DNA of 64,000 nucleotides. It comes from Myxococcus dinghuensis (GTDB lineage: Bacteria; Myxococcota; Myxococcia; Myxococcales; Myxococcaceae). The notes beneath the pieces were generated by a model, which saw only the letters and a list, made by a program, of their open reading frames with translations, searched no databases and was not told where the DNA came from. Position numbers and translations under genes: made by a program. Numbering within the stretch: the first letter of the stretch is position 1; each line of letters opens with the position of its first letter. Of this stretch, positions 51,645 through 59,825 are shown piece by piece. The stretch is from the NCBI RefSeq assembly GCF_024198235.1, contig NZ_JAKCFB010000037.1, forward strand, positions 1 through 64,000, written 5' to 3'.

Positions 51645-52841
51645 TCAGCCCTCGGTCCCCGTCCGCGCCGGCTGCTTGACGCGCTTCATCGGCTCAAGCG
51701 CCAATCCACGCTCCACCAGCACGCGCACCACGGACTCCAGCGCGCGGATGCGCACGCCCGCGCGGCCGGGCGCCCACAGGGGCACGTCCGGTCCGCCGAG
51801 CAATTCCATCGCGTGCTCCACGCCGCCCGCCTTGCCCTCCAGCGCGCGCGCCGTGGCCAGCCGCACGTTGCGCGCCGTCCGCCGCGCCACCCCACCCTCC
51901 CACAGCAGGTCCAGCGCGAACGTCGTCCACACCGCCAGCTCGTCGTCCGGCCGCAGGAACGCCTCGAAGCGCGCCATCGCCCGCGCCCGGGGCTCCCCCG
52001 CGTGCAGCGCCTCCTCCGACAGCTCGACATGCAACGGCGTGCTGCGCGCCAGCGGCTGCTCCGGGGCGATGACCGCCTCGAACCGCTCCCCCGTCGCCAG
52101 ACGGCTCGCCACCACGTGCACCAGTTCGGAAGGGATGTCCGTCCCCGTCGGGTGCGCGTTCGCCTCGCCGTAGAACACGACCAGGTTCTGGAAGCGCTCC
52201 GCCAGCGTGCGCAGCTCCAACGGCGGACGCCACGGACCGAAGTGGATGCGCCGCCGGTGTGGCGTGGTGCGCGAGGACTGGCGATCCAACTGCGTGTCCA
52301 CCATGTACTCGAACGCGCGCAGCATCGTGTCGAACTTCTCCGGCTGCCCCTCCAGCAGTCCCAGGATCTCCACCACCGCCTCGATGGTGGACACGCAGTG
52401 GTCCGCGGGCTCCGCCCGGATGCGGTAGTTGCTCGGCCGGCGCGGCACGAAGCCGATGCGCGGCAGCCCCGCGAGCACCGGGTTGCGCATCACGACCTTC
52501 TTCGCCTGGGGCCACGTGCCGTCCACGACGATGAGCGTCTCCGGCGGCTTCGCGCGCGCATCCTCCACGGAGATGGCGTCCTCCCCCGGGAAGAGCACCG
52601 CCACGGACTCCGGCCGCGCCGCCAGCGCCTCCAGCCGCGCGTGCCCCGTGAAGTCCACCCCGACATGGAGTTCGGAGTTGGACAGCGCCAGGTGCGCCAT
52701 GCGCGCCGTGCCGATGGCCACGCGCCGCTCACGCGGGTGCTGCAGGAAGACGACGCGGGTCCGCGTGTCCAACTGGGGCGGCAGTTGCGAGCAGTAGCAG
52801 GCGCTCTCGGGGCGGTGGCAGCGAAGACAAAGGGAACGCAC
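51645..52841 (-). CDS. tRNA-uridine aminocarboxypropyltransferase (DTW domain, TapT-like) with C-terminal extension
   Basis: A 398-residue protein. Residues 1-200 are a DTW domain: zinc cysteines in RSLCLRCHRPESACYCSQLP, TRVVFLQHPRERRVAIGTAR, the name-giving motif IVVDGTWPQAKKV, and STIEAVVEILGLLEG. TapT adds the acp group to U47 of tRNA. Residues about 200-398 are an extension not expected in the family (ordinary length 200-240), containing LRTLAERFQNLVVFYGEANA and VWTTFALDLLWEGGVARRTA; I do not recognise it. GTG start, divergent from rsmE. Confidence 0.85.
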   Translation of the reverse strand: MRSLCLRCHRPESACYCSQLPPQLDTRTRVVFLQHPRERRVAIGTARMAHLALSNSELHVGVDFTGHARLEALAARPESVAVLFPGEDAISVEDARAKPPETLIVVDGTWPQAKKVVMRNPVLAGLPRIGFVPRRPSNYRIRAEPADHCVSTIEAVVEILGLLEGQPEKFDTMLRAFEYMVDTQLDRQSSRTTPHRRRIHFGPWRPPLELRTLAERFQNLVVFYGEANAHPTGTDIPSELVHVVASRLATGERFEAVIAPEQPLARSTPLHVELSEEALHAGEPRARAMARFEAFLRPDDELAVWTTFALDLLWEGGVARRTARNVRLATARALEGKAGGVEHAMELLGGPDVPLWAPGRAGVRIRALESVVRVLVERGLALEPMKRVKQPARTGTEG

Positions 52842-52988
52842 GCCCCGGCTTTACGGCACGGCCCCGGGCCGGGCAAGCACTCCCGGTGGAAGGCCCGCAC
52901 GGCGGCCCGGGAACCGGGCGGCACACGCCCCGTCCCCTGTCGGAAACCGTCTCCCACCCCACCCCGCCTTGGGAGTACAGAGACGGAC

Positions 52989-53753
52989 GTGAACCTGCTG
53001 CTGCTCTTCGACGAGGACTTCCTGCCGGACGGCACCGCCCGTCTCACCGGCCGACGCGCCCAGCACGCGCGCGAGGTGTTGCGCGCCGAACCCGGCGAAT
53101 CCCTCCGGGTGGGCAGGCTGGACGGCCTCACCGGCGCGGGAGAGGTGCTGGAGAACACCCCCGGCGTGCTCCACCTGCGCGTCACCCTCACCGACCCCCC
53201 TCCCCCCCGCGCGGGCATCGACCTGCTGCTCGCCATCCCCCGCCCCAAGGCCCTCAAGAAGGTGCTGCCCGCGGTGGCCTCGCTCGGCGTGGACCGCGTG
53301 GTGCTCGTCAACGCGGCCCGCGTGGAGAAGAGCTACTTCGACTCCAAGGTGCTCGACGCGGACTTCGTGAAGGACCTCCTCCTCCAGGGCCTGGAACAGG
53401 CCCGTGACACCCACCTCCCCGAGGTCCTCGTCCGCGAGCGCTTCCGCCCCTTCGTCGAGGACGAGCTCGACAGCCTGTTCCCCCCCACCGCGCGACGCCT
53501 GCTCCCCCATCCCCCGGCGACCCAGCCCTTGCGCACCGCGGCGGCCGACCTGCCCGAGCGCGTCGTGCTCGCCATCGGCCCCGATGGCGGCTGGGTTTCC
53601 TTCGAGGCCCAACTGTTGGAATCCCACGGCTTCCGGCCTTTCTCGTTGGGGCCGCGAATCCTGCGCGTGGAGACGGCTGTTCCCGTGCTCGTCGGGCAAG
53701 TAGCCCTTCTCAAGGAAGACACCGCTTCGCGTCACGGTGCATCTCGGACTTGA
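52989..53753 (+). CDS. rsmE: 16S rRNA (uracil1498-N3)-methyltransferase RsmE
   Basis: SPOUT enzyme that methylates U1498 of 16S rRNA. The 254-residue protein has an N-terminal PUA-like part (LTGRRAQHAREVLRAEPGES, LRVGRLDGLTGAGEV) and a C-terminal trefoil knot: AIPRPKALKKVLPAVASLGV, EKSYFDSKVLDADFVKDLL, QARDTHLPEVLV, LAIGPDGGWVSFEAQLLESH and FSLGPRILRVETA. The GTG at 52989 begins at the family start (VNLLLLFDEDFLP); a much longer open frame upstream is spurious. It lies 33 bases before the aminopeptidase gene. Confidence 0.93.
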   Translation: MNLLLLFDEDFLPDGTARLTGRRAQHAREVLRAEPGESLRVGRLDGLTGAGEVLENTPGVLHLRVTLTDPPPPRAGIDLLLAIPRPKALKKVLPAVASLGVDRVVLVNAARVEKSYFDSKVLDADFVKDLLLQGLEQARDTHLPEVLVRERFRPFVEDELDSLFPPTARRLLPHPPATQPLRTAAADLPERVVLAIGPDGGWVSFEAQLLESHGFRPFSLGPRILRVETAVPVLVGQVALLKEDTASRHGASRT

Positions 53754-53786
53754 AGGGGGACGGGGCGCTGGCCAAAGTGGGCCGCC

Positions 53787-55424
53787 ATGGCCACGTCCAT
53801 CTCATCGTCCGGTGTCTCCGACAGCACGCAACCGGCTGTCGGTGAGCAGCAGTCCCTCGTCACCTCCGAGCCCCAGGCTCCCGCGGCGAAGCCCGCGAGC
53901 CACGACTCCCTGCCGCCGCAGGCACTGCTCGACTTCATGCTGACGCAGTGGAAGCCGCAGTCGCAGAAGCTGCCGCCGAAGCACAAGTTCGCCGCGGCCT
54001 TCAAGGCGCGCCGCAAGGCCCTGTCGAAGGCGTTCCCCGGCGAGACGCTGGTCATCCCCACCGGCCACGAGAAGGTGCGCGCCAACGACACCTTCTTCCG
54101 CTTCCGTCCCGGCACGGACTACTACTACCTCACCGGCGGCATGGAGCCGGACTGCGTGCTGGTGCTGGAGCCCAAGGCCGACGGCGGCCACACGGACATC
54201 CTCTTCGTGGAGCCCAACCCCGGCCGCAGCAACTCGACGTTCTTCACGGACCGCGTGAAGGGCGAGCTGTGGGTGGGGCCGCGCATGGGCGTGCCGGAGA
54301 GCCGCGCGTACCACGACATCGACGAGGTGCGTGGCCTGGACACGCTCGCGGACTACCTGGCGAAGCTCCAGGGCGCGGCGGCGAAGTCCACCCGCGTGCT
54401 GCGGAGCTTCTCCGCCAAGGTGGACGACAGCGTGCCCGCGGGCGGCGAGCGCGACAAGGCGCTGGCCACCACGCTGTCGGAGATGCGCCTCGTCAAGGAC
54501 GCACAGGAGCTGCGCGAGCTGCAGGTGAGCATCGACGCCACGCAGCGCGGCTTCGAGGACGTCATCCGCAGCCTGAAGCAGCAGGCCAAGAGCGAGCGCT
54601 ACGTGGAGGGCGTCTTCAACCTGCGCGCGCGCGTGGAAGGCAACGACGTGGGCTACAACACCATCGCCGCCAGCGGCTCGCACGCGTGCGTGCTCCACTG
54701 GACGCGCAATGACGGCCCGCTGGTGCCCGGCGACCTGCTGCTGCTCGACGCGGGCGTGGAGGGCCACTCGCTCTACACCGCGGACATCACCCGCACGCTG
54801 CCCATCTCCGGCCGCTTCTCCCCGGAGCAGAAGGCCATCTACGAGGTGGTGTACGCCGCGCAGGAGGCCGCGTTCGCCGCGGCCAGGCCGGGCAACGACT
54901 TCATGGAGCCCAACCGCCACGCCATGCGCGTGCTGGCCCAGGGCCTGGAGAAGCTGGGCATCCTCGAGGACGCCGAGGAGGCGCTCCAGGACGAGCACCA
55001 GTTCTACAAGCGCTACTCGCTGCACAACGTCAGCCACATGCTCGGCCTGGACGTGCACGACTGCGCGCAGGCGCGCCAGGAAGCGTACAAGTACGGAAAG
55101 CTCCAGGCGGGCATGGTGCTCACGGTGGAGCCCGGCCTGTACTTCCAGAAGGACGACCTCACGGTGCCCGCGCGCTACCGCGGCATCGGCGTGCGCATCG
55201 AGGACGACATCGTCATCACCGCGCGCGGCTGCAAGGTGCTGTCCGGCAACATCCCCCGCACGGTGAAGGACGTCGAGGCGTGGATGAGCGGCCTGTGGAA
55301 GGGTGACAAGGCCACCGGCGCGAAGAAGGCCGCCCCCGCCAAGGCGAAGACCGCATCCAAGGTGAAGGCCCAGGCGAAGAAGGCCGCCAAGGCCCCCGCG
55401 AAGAAGACCGGCAAGCGCAAGTAG
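53787..55424 (+). CDS. Xaa-Pro aminopeptidase (M24B) with histone-H1-like Lys/Ala tail
   Basis: A 545-residue metallopeptidase that removes N-terminal residues before proline. An AMP_N domain (GETLVIPTGHEKVRANDTFF, RFRPGTDYYYLTGGMEPDCV) precedes the pita-bread domain with metal ligands in LLLDAGVEGHSLYTADITRT, HNVSHMLGLDVHD, MVLTVEPGLYF and GVRIEDDIVI. The last 40 residues (about 505-545) are made of Lys, Ala and Pro (KKAAPAKAKTASKVKAQAKK, then AAKAPAKKTGKRK), like histone H1 tails and unusual for this family. An extra N-terminal Ser/Ala-rich stretch precedes the first domain. Confidence 0.9.
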   Translation: MATSISSSGVSDSTQPAVGEQQSLVTSEPQAPAAKPASHDSLPPQALLDFMLTQWKPQSQKLPPKHKFAAAFKARRKALSKAFPGETLVIPTGHEKVRANDTFFRFRPGTDYYYLTGGMEPDCVLVLEPKADGGHTDILFVEPNPGRSNSTFFTDRVKGELWVGPRMGVPESRAYHDIDEVRGLDTLADYLAKLQGAAAKSTRVLRSFSAKVDDSVPAGGERDKALATTLSEMRLVKDAQELRELQVSIDATQRGFEDVIRSLKQQAKSERYVEGVFNLRARVEGNDVGYNTIAASGSHACVLHWTRNDGPLVPGDLLLLDAGVEGHSLYTADITRTLPISGRFSPEQKAIYEVVYAAQEAAFAAARPGNDFMEPNRHAMRVLAQGLEKLGILEDAEEALQDEHQFYKRYSLHNVSHMLGLDVHDCAQARQEAYKYGKLQAGMVLTVEPGLYFQKDDLTVPARYRGIGVRIEDDIVITARGCKVLSGNIPRTVKDVEAWMSGLWKGDKATGAKKAAPAKAKTASKVKAQAKKAAKAPAKKTGKRK

Positions 55425-55436
55425 CCGTCCCCGAGC

Positions 55437-55467
55437 CCGCGCGCCCTCCCTGTCGAGGAGCGCGCGG
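55437..55467. terminator. hairpin between aminopeptidase and winged-helix genes
   Basis: CCGCGCGC (55437-55444) pairs with GCGCGCGG (55460-55467), 8 bp, across a 15-base loop in the 96-base gap between convergent genes. No T-run. Likely bidirectional terminator. Confidence 0.5.
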
Positions 55468-55520
55468 CGCCGCGCCGAGGACGTGACTCCTGGCGCGGCA
55501 GATGGAAGCTGCCGTCCCGC

Positions 55521-56693
55521 TCAGGACACGCGGGAGAAGCGCACGTCGTGCGTCGGGGCGTCGGCGGCGACACACGAGAGCAGCCGGAGCCCCTCCTCCG
55601 TCAGGGCCGCGCGGTCCTCTCGTGAGATGCGGGCGAACGGTTCGATACAGAGCGTGGCGCCCGTCTTCTCGCGCTCGACCCGCCACATCCCCCGCACGAA
55701 GCCATCCACCAACACCGTCGCGCGGATGATGCCGTTGACGGTGAAGACGCGGCGACGGTGCTCCTCGGAGATGATGCGCGAGCGGTCCGTGTGAGACAGC
55801 AGCACGTTGTCGAACTCGGGAAGGAACCGCACGGGCGCGGGCGTATCTCCGTCCGGTCGCGGGGCATCGGGCACATCGAACAACTCGCGGCCCTTCTCGT
55901 CCCGGAACATCCGCAGCCGCCCACCGAGCCTCGCCACGACCTCGCGCAGCCCGGACAGTCCGGACCAGGTCTGCATGTCCTTCACGCTCGCGGGGCCGAA
56001 GGCGCGCAGGTAGCGCAGCACCACATCCTCCTCGGAGAGGGCCGGCCCCATGGGGCGACCGAGCCAGGCTTCGGCCGGCGTGAACTCGACCTCGCCCCCC
56101 ACGCCCCACGTGCCGAACGGAGGCACGGTGACGAGCGGCTCGGAGAGGGAGCGCACCAGGAAGCCCAGGCCGCGTGCGTCGTGCTCGGGCCACCGCGCGT
56201 GGAGCCGCCGACCGAGCTCCACGTTGCTCAAGGGCCCATCCGAGAGCAGCCGCCGCCCCTCCGCGAGGACCGCCTCCAGGTCCACCCCCTCCAGCGCGCG
56301 TCGGTGGGGGCTGTACTGGAAGCCCCGGTCCAGCACCGGCTGGAGCGCGGGCCGCAGCCCCAGGAAGTCGCTTGCCGTGACGAGGTGCTGCGTGGCGCGC
56401 ATCAGCGTCGCGCGGACCACACGACGCGACGTGTACAACCGGGTCAGGTCCTCGAGCTGGAAGCGCGCCAGGCGAGTCCACAGCCCCACGTAGGGGGCGT
56501 TCCCGGCCTGGGCCTGGAGGCCGACGAGCTGCTCCAGCACCTCCGGCACCCCACGAGAGGTCCGCTCCAACAGGAACTGCCGTTGGAGCAGGGCCCGGTT
56601 CAATTCTCGCGACGAGAGAACCGGGACGGGACCCCTCGAGGCCTTCCGACGCGGCGCGCTGGCCGGCGTGACTCGCTTGCGCCGTGACACCAC
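55521..56693 (-). CDS. winged-helix DNA-binding domain protein (HTH_42, YcaQ/AlkX-like)
   Basis: A 390-residue protein of the winged-helix family typified by PF06224. Typical stretches: VLSSRELNRALLQRQFLLER, LEQLVGLQAQAGNAPYVGLW, VVRATLMRATQHLVTASDFL, VVLRYLRAFGPASVKDMQTW and RIISEEHRRRVFTVNGIIRA TVL-type end. Relatives such as YcaQ unhook interstrand crosslinks, but others have no known role; the catalytic motif of YcaQ is not clearly seen. GTG at 56693 was chosen because AAGGAGGT lies exactly 7 bases upstream; upstream ATGs at 56816 and 56834 have no ribosome site and would add a basic 41-47-residue leader. Confidence 0.8.
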   Translation of the reverse strand: MVSRRKRVTPASAPRRKASRGPVPVLSSRELNRALLQRQFLLERTSRGVPEVLEQLVGLQAQAGNAPYVGLWTRLARFQLEDLTRLYTSRRVVRATLMRATQHLVTASDFLGLRPALQPVLDRGFQYSPHRRALEGVDLEAVLAEGRRLLSDGPLSNVELGRRLHARWPEHDARGLGFLVRSLSEPLVTVPPFGTWGVGGEVEFTPAEAWLGRPMGPALSEEDVVLRYLRAFGPASVKDMQTWSGLSGLREVVARLGGRLRMFRDEKGRELFDVPDAPRPDGDTPAPVRFLPEFDNVLLSHTDRSRIISEEHRRRVFTVNGIIRATVLVDGFVRGMWRVEREKTGATLCIEPFARISREDRAALTEEGLRLLSCVAADAPTHDVRFSRVS

Positions 56694-56929
56694 GGGAGCA
56701 ACCTCCTTCACCTCGCGGAGTGGGGCCACCACCCGGAGGCGACGTGATGGGTCCTTCGCCGCCCGTCGGCGGGAAGCCGTCCGCTCCACGGGGATGACGG
56801 AAAATGGCAGCAACATCCAAGAGATAGGGAACATGGGGCCTGGGTTTTCAGGGGGACGGCAGGTCACAACGGCTTCGTGTGACGGACCCTGACACCCAGG
56901 TGTGACAGCCATCTGTCAGGTATCGAGAG

Positions 56930-56967
56930 GGCCCTTCCCCTCCTTCGCGGAAGGACCGGGGAGGGCC
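56930..56967. other. large nested GC hairpin
   Basis: Outer stem GGCCCTTCCCC with GGGGAGGGCC (10 bp, one bulged T) and inner stem TCCTTC/GAAGGA with loop GCG, separated by a two-base bulge. It lies between divergent genes, so it is not a terminator for either neighbour; a 5'-leader structure or a small RNA is possible. Confidence 0.55.
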
Positions 56968-57031
56968 GTGCTCGGAGTGACGTCATCGAAATGTGCATTG
57001 CACACGAGATGAGAAAAAGCTCCCATATCCG

Positions 57032-57053
57032 ATGTCCGGGATGACCCGGACAT
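57032..57053. promoter_or_regulatory. 22-base inverted repeat before the lipoprotein gene
   Basis: ATGTCCGGG (57032-57040), spacer ATGA, CCCGGACAT (57045-57053) is a perfect 9-bp inverted repeat ending 17 bases before the ATG at 57071. It could be an operator, or a leader hairpin next to the ribosome site. Confidence 0.5.
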
Positions 57054-57070
57054 TCTTCCCGAGGACATCA

Positions 57071-57601
57071 ATGCGTTCTTCCCTGCGTCTCTCCGCGTTC
57101 ATCATCATGGGTTCCCTCGTGGGTCTGGGGTGCGACGGCGCCACCCGGCAGGATCCGATGTCGGCGACGGAGGTCATTCCCGAGACGACCGAGGTGAAGC
57201 AGGGCGCGGTGGGCGACGTGCTCCTGCGCTGTGACGAGCCGCGCGACGGCACCTACGTCGAGGTCGTCCAGACGGCGACGGGCTACGAGGCCGCCTACTA
57301 TTCCGAGGTGAACGACCCGTGGGACTGCCGCTGCACGTACACGCAGCGCACCGTGTTGGGCCAGTACACCCAGTGCCGCAAGTCCACCGTCGACCCGCGC
57401 ATCATGAACTGCTTCCGCATCGAGCCCAACGGCACGACGGGCAAGGTGGTGCTCTCCACCACGCGCGTGGAGCGGACGCAGATGGTCATCGGCAGCAGCC
57501 AGACCGTCTCCTACCAGGAGCTGAACATCGCGGCCATCAACCAGGACCCGGGCCAGACGCCGCGCAAGGACTTCAACTACGACATGGACAACTGCCAGTA
57601 A
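57071..57601 (+). CDS. lipoprotein of unknown function
   Basis: A 176-residue lipoprotein (MRSSLRLSAFIIMGSLVGLGC, lipobox Cys21). I do not recognise the mature part. It is predicted mostly beta, with six cysteines (LLRCDEPRDG, DPWDCRCTYTQ, YTQCRKSTVD, IMNCFRIE, DMDNCQ at the very end) that could form disulfides. The ATG follows GAGGA. The upstream region carries several palindromes and a 22-base inverted repeat; a hairpin follows the gene. It is divergent from the winged-helix gene. Confidence 0.72.
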   Translation: MRSSLRLSAFIIMGSLVGLGCDGATRQDPMSATEVIPETTEVKQGAVGDVLLRCDEPRDGTYVEVVQTATGYEAAYYSEVNDPWDCRCTYTQRTVLGQYTQCRKSTVDPRIMNCFRIEPNGTTGKVVLSTTRVERTQMVIGSSQTVSYQELNIAAINQDPGQTPRKDFNYDMDNCQ

Positions 57602-57611
57602 TCGCAGTCAC

Positions 57612-57641
57612 CCGGGCGGGGGCCACGGCGCTCCCGCCTGG
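57612..57641 (+). terminator. hairpin after the lipoprotein gene
   Basis: CCGGGCGGG-type arm (57612-57620) pairs with CCCGCCTGG (57633-57641), 9 bp with one G-U, 12-base loop, starting 10 bases after the stop. No T-run. Confidence 0.45.
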
Positions 57642-57762
57642 AAGTGCCACCGCCAACGGGTAGTCCAGGACTCGTGGCGGACACCCGCCCGCGTCGCCTT
57701 TCATGGTCCGCATGCAGGCTCCCACGAGCGGAGCCGCATCCACGCGGAACAGGAGGCTGCAC

Positions 57763-58002
57763 ATGGGGAAGTCCTTGTTGGCGGTGGCCGTCATCGCAGG
57801 CGGTCTGATGGGCTGTGGTGGACCGGAGGCCCTCGACACGTCGTCCGACCTCGGAGTGGACGAGCATGCCCAGACGGCCCGCGAGGCCTGTCTGGAGGCG
57901 TGCGCCGTGCAGAGCAGCCGCTGCTGGCAGAACGCCACCACGCCGGAGCAGCAGCTCCGGTGTGAGCGGCTCGAGCAGAGCTGCCCCCAGAAGTGTGAGT
58001 AG
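57763..58002 (+). CDS. small cysteine-rich lipoprotein
   Basis: A 79-residue protein with lipobox Cys18 (MGKSLLAVAVIAGGLMGC) and a mature part of about 61 residues containing six further cysteines in a CxxxC...C...C...CxxxC order (ACLEACAVQSSRCWQNA, LRCERLEQSCPQKCE). This suggests a small helical disulfide hairpin. Unknown function. ATG at 57763 has a strong AGGAGG 6-7 bases upstream, which decides the start over the frame opening at 57703. Confidence 0.72.
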   Translation: MGKSLLAVAVIAGGLMGCGGPEALDTSSDLGVDEHAQTAREACLEACAVQSSRCWQNATTPEQQLRCERLEQSCPQKCE

Positions 58003-58027
58003 CCCCAGCCTCCACGGCGCGAAGGGA

Positions 58028-58049
58028 GCGGCCCACCCGGAGGGGCCGC
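58028..58049 (+). terminator. hairpin after the small Cys-rich lipoprotein gene
   Basis: GCGGCCC (58028-58034) pairs with GGGCCGC (58043-58049), 7 bp, 8-base loop, 25 bases after the stop. No T-run follows. Confidence 0.4.
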
Positions 58050-58131
58050 GTCCCGGGCCGGTCCGAATGAGGGCCGGAAGTGTCCGCATTGGCCCTTACG
58101 GTGGCGCGCATCCCCCAGGACTGGAGACTGG

Positions 58132-58956
58132 ATGCGCGCGTCGCTCGTGTTGATGTCGTCGTTGGTGCTGCTGACAACGGAGGCGGAGGCAAGCGCCCCG
58201 GCCTCACCCGCCGCGAAGGCCACGGCGCCCGGCTGCTGTGCCGTCCTCGAACTGAGGCAATACACGCTGCGTCCCGGTCAGCGAGACGTCCTCATCGAGT
58301 TGTTCGACCGGGAGTTCGTGGAGAGCCAGGAGGAGCAGGGCGCGACGCTCGTGGGCCAGTTCCGCGACACCGAGCGCCCCGACCGCTTCGTCTGGCTGCG
58401 CGGCTTCACGGACATGCGCTCGCGCGAGGAGATGCTGAAGCGCTTCTACGGCGGCCCTGTGTGGAAGCTGCACCGGGAAGCAGCCAACGCGACGATGCAG
58501 GACTCGACGAACGTCCTGCTGCTGCGCCCCGTCCCCGGCGGGCCGACCTTCACCACCTCCGGAGTGACTCGCCCCCCGGTAGGAACGTCCGAGCGCCCCC
58601 CGTCCGTGGTGCACGTCACCCTCCTCCACCGGAGCGCCCCCGTGGACGACGCGTTCCTCCGGTTCGTGCGGCGGCGGCTCCTGCCCGTCCTCGCCGAGAC
58701 GGGCGCCACGCCGCTGGCCCTGTTCCAGAGCGAGTACGCCCAGAACACCTTCCCCGCCCTCCCCGTGCGGGAGGGAGAGCACGTGCTCGTCCTGTTCACG
58801 CTGTTCCCCAGCCGCGAACACGCCACCGAGCACGTGGCGAAGCTGGCGCGCTCCCGAAAGTGGACGATGGAGGTCCAGCCCGCGCTGCGCGCCCTGCTCG
58901 ACGCCGCCCCGGAGACACTCCTGCTCGAGCCCACCGCCCGCTCGCTGCTGCGCTGA
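58132..58956 (+). CDS. exported NIPSNAP-family protein
   Basis: A 274-residue protein with a probable signal peptide (MRASLVLMSSLVLLTTEAEA). The first NIPSNAP half is clear: CAVLELRQYTLRPGQRDVLI, LFDREFVESQEEQGATLVGQ, FRDTERPDRFVWLRGF, FYGGPVWKLHREAANATMQD. The second half (VVHVTLLHRSAPVDDAFLRF, EYAQNTFPALPVREGEHVLV) repeats the ferredoxin-like fold more weakly. NIPSNAP domains are dimeric alpha/beta-barrel proteins of unclear chemistry. An exported version is less usual. No partner gene is obvious. Confidence 0.8.
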   Translation: MRASLVLMSSLVLLTTEAEASAPASPAAKATAPGCCAVLELRQYTLRPGQRDVLIELFDREFVESQEEQGATLVGQFRDTERPDRFVWLRGFTDMRSREEMLKRFYGGPVWKLHREAANATMQDSTNVLLLRPVPGGPTFTTSGVTRPPVGTSERPPSVVHVTLLHRSAPVDDAFLRFVRRRLLPVLAETGATPLALFQSEYAQNTFPALPVREGEHVLVLFTLFPSREHATEHVAKLARSRKWTMEVQPALRALLDAAPETLLLEPTARSLLR

Positions 58957-59053
58957 AGCCCTTCCCACCGCGCCGTCCCGGATGCTCGCCCGACGGCCCC
59001 AGCCGAATGACAACTCAGTTGCCACAGCCTCCTGGACACATGAGGATGCCGCC

Positions 59054-59806
59054 ATGAATCGTTACGGGGTGGTGTTGCTGGTCCTGCTGGGTTGCGGTTC
59101 GTCGGTCTCGGAGCAGCGGGCCCTGCTCCAAGCGGGGTACGCGCAGAACCATCGCGGCGGGGAGGGCTTCCAGGCCACCCGCTGGGGGATGACGCCCGAC
59201 GAGGTGCGCGCATTGCACCCGGAGGTCCAGCCCACGACGCGAGGCGACCTCTTCATGCCCACCGAGCTGGCCGGGCTGCAAGGCATGGTGCTCTTCGTCT
59301 TCACGGACGGGCACCTGGGCAACGTGCTGGTGCGCTTCACGGAGACGTTCGACGTCCGGCAGGAGCACCAGGTGCTGGTGGACGCCATGGTGGCGAAGTA
59401 CGGGCGGCCGCGCGGGTACAGGACGCTGTTGAACGAGGAGGCGAGCCACGCCAACCGGCGGAAGGTGGGGACGGACCTCTCCTGGACGCTCGCCTTCTTC
59501 ACGGACACCCTCCCCCAGTCGCGCCCCGGACCCGGTGAGCCCATCCCCACCTACGCGGTCGCCGTTCCGCCGGACGCGGTCGCTCGCGCAGACGGCTTCG
59601 TCCGCCGCCTCCACGCGCTCGTGACGGCCACCTGGCGCACGGACGAGACGTCCGTCTACCTGATGGGCGGCGAGGGCCTGAACGAGGGCCGCAACGAGCG
59701 GATGCTGACCCTCCACTACGAGGGACGCGACTTCGCCCAGGTCATCCGCGCCGACGTGTTCGAGGACCTCGCCACCCGGCGCCGCGCCCAGGCGGACGCG
59801 TTCTGA
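59054..59806 (+). CDS. lipoprotein of unknown function, paralogue A
   Basis: A 250-residue lipoprotein with a short signal (MNRYGVVLLVLLGC, Cys14). The mature part starts with RALLQAGYAQNHRGGEGFQA then TRWGMTPDEVRALHPE, followed by beta-strands (MVLFVFTDGHLGNVLVRFTE) and a helix (VDAMVAKYGRPRGYRTLL). It aligns by eye with the product of the convergent gene at 59826 (EGFQAARWGMPLEEVRAAIP, LLTRKYGTPRHP), so the two are paralogues of a family I do not recognise. ATG preceded by GAGGA. Confidence 0.75.
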   Translation: MNRYGVVLLVLLGCGSSVSEQRALLQAGYAQNHRGGEGFQATRWGMTPDEVRALHPEVQPTTRGDLFMPTELAGLQGMVLFVFTDGHLGNVLVRFTETFDVRQEHQVLVDAMVAKYGRPRGYRTLLNEEASHANRRKVGTDLSWTLAFFTDTLPQSRPGPGEPIPTYAVAVPPDAVARADGFVRRLHALVTATWRTDETSVYLMGGEGLNEGRNERMLTLHYEGRDFAQVIRADVFEDLATRRRAQADAF

Positions 59807-59825
59807 CGCGCGCGCGGCGCCCCCG

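Larger units (their letters stand above)
56694..57070. other. 377-base divergent intergenic region rich in palindromes
   Basis: No gene is supported. From left to right it holds the winged-helix gene Shine-Dalgarno (complement of 56701-56708), CCTGACA...TGTCAGG (56888-56920), a large nested hairpin (56930-56967), TGACGTCA (56978-56985), the palindrome TGTGCATTGCACA (56992-57004), and a 22-base inverted repeat (57032-57053) before the lipoprotein ATG. The stretch 57000-57035 is unusually AT-rich. Confidence 0.7.

Noticed and set aside
51516-52988. Upstream extension of the rsmE frame
   Set aside because: The frame is open but antisense to the TapT gene; RsmE homology begins exactly at the GTG at 52989.
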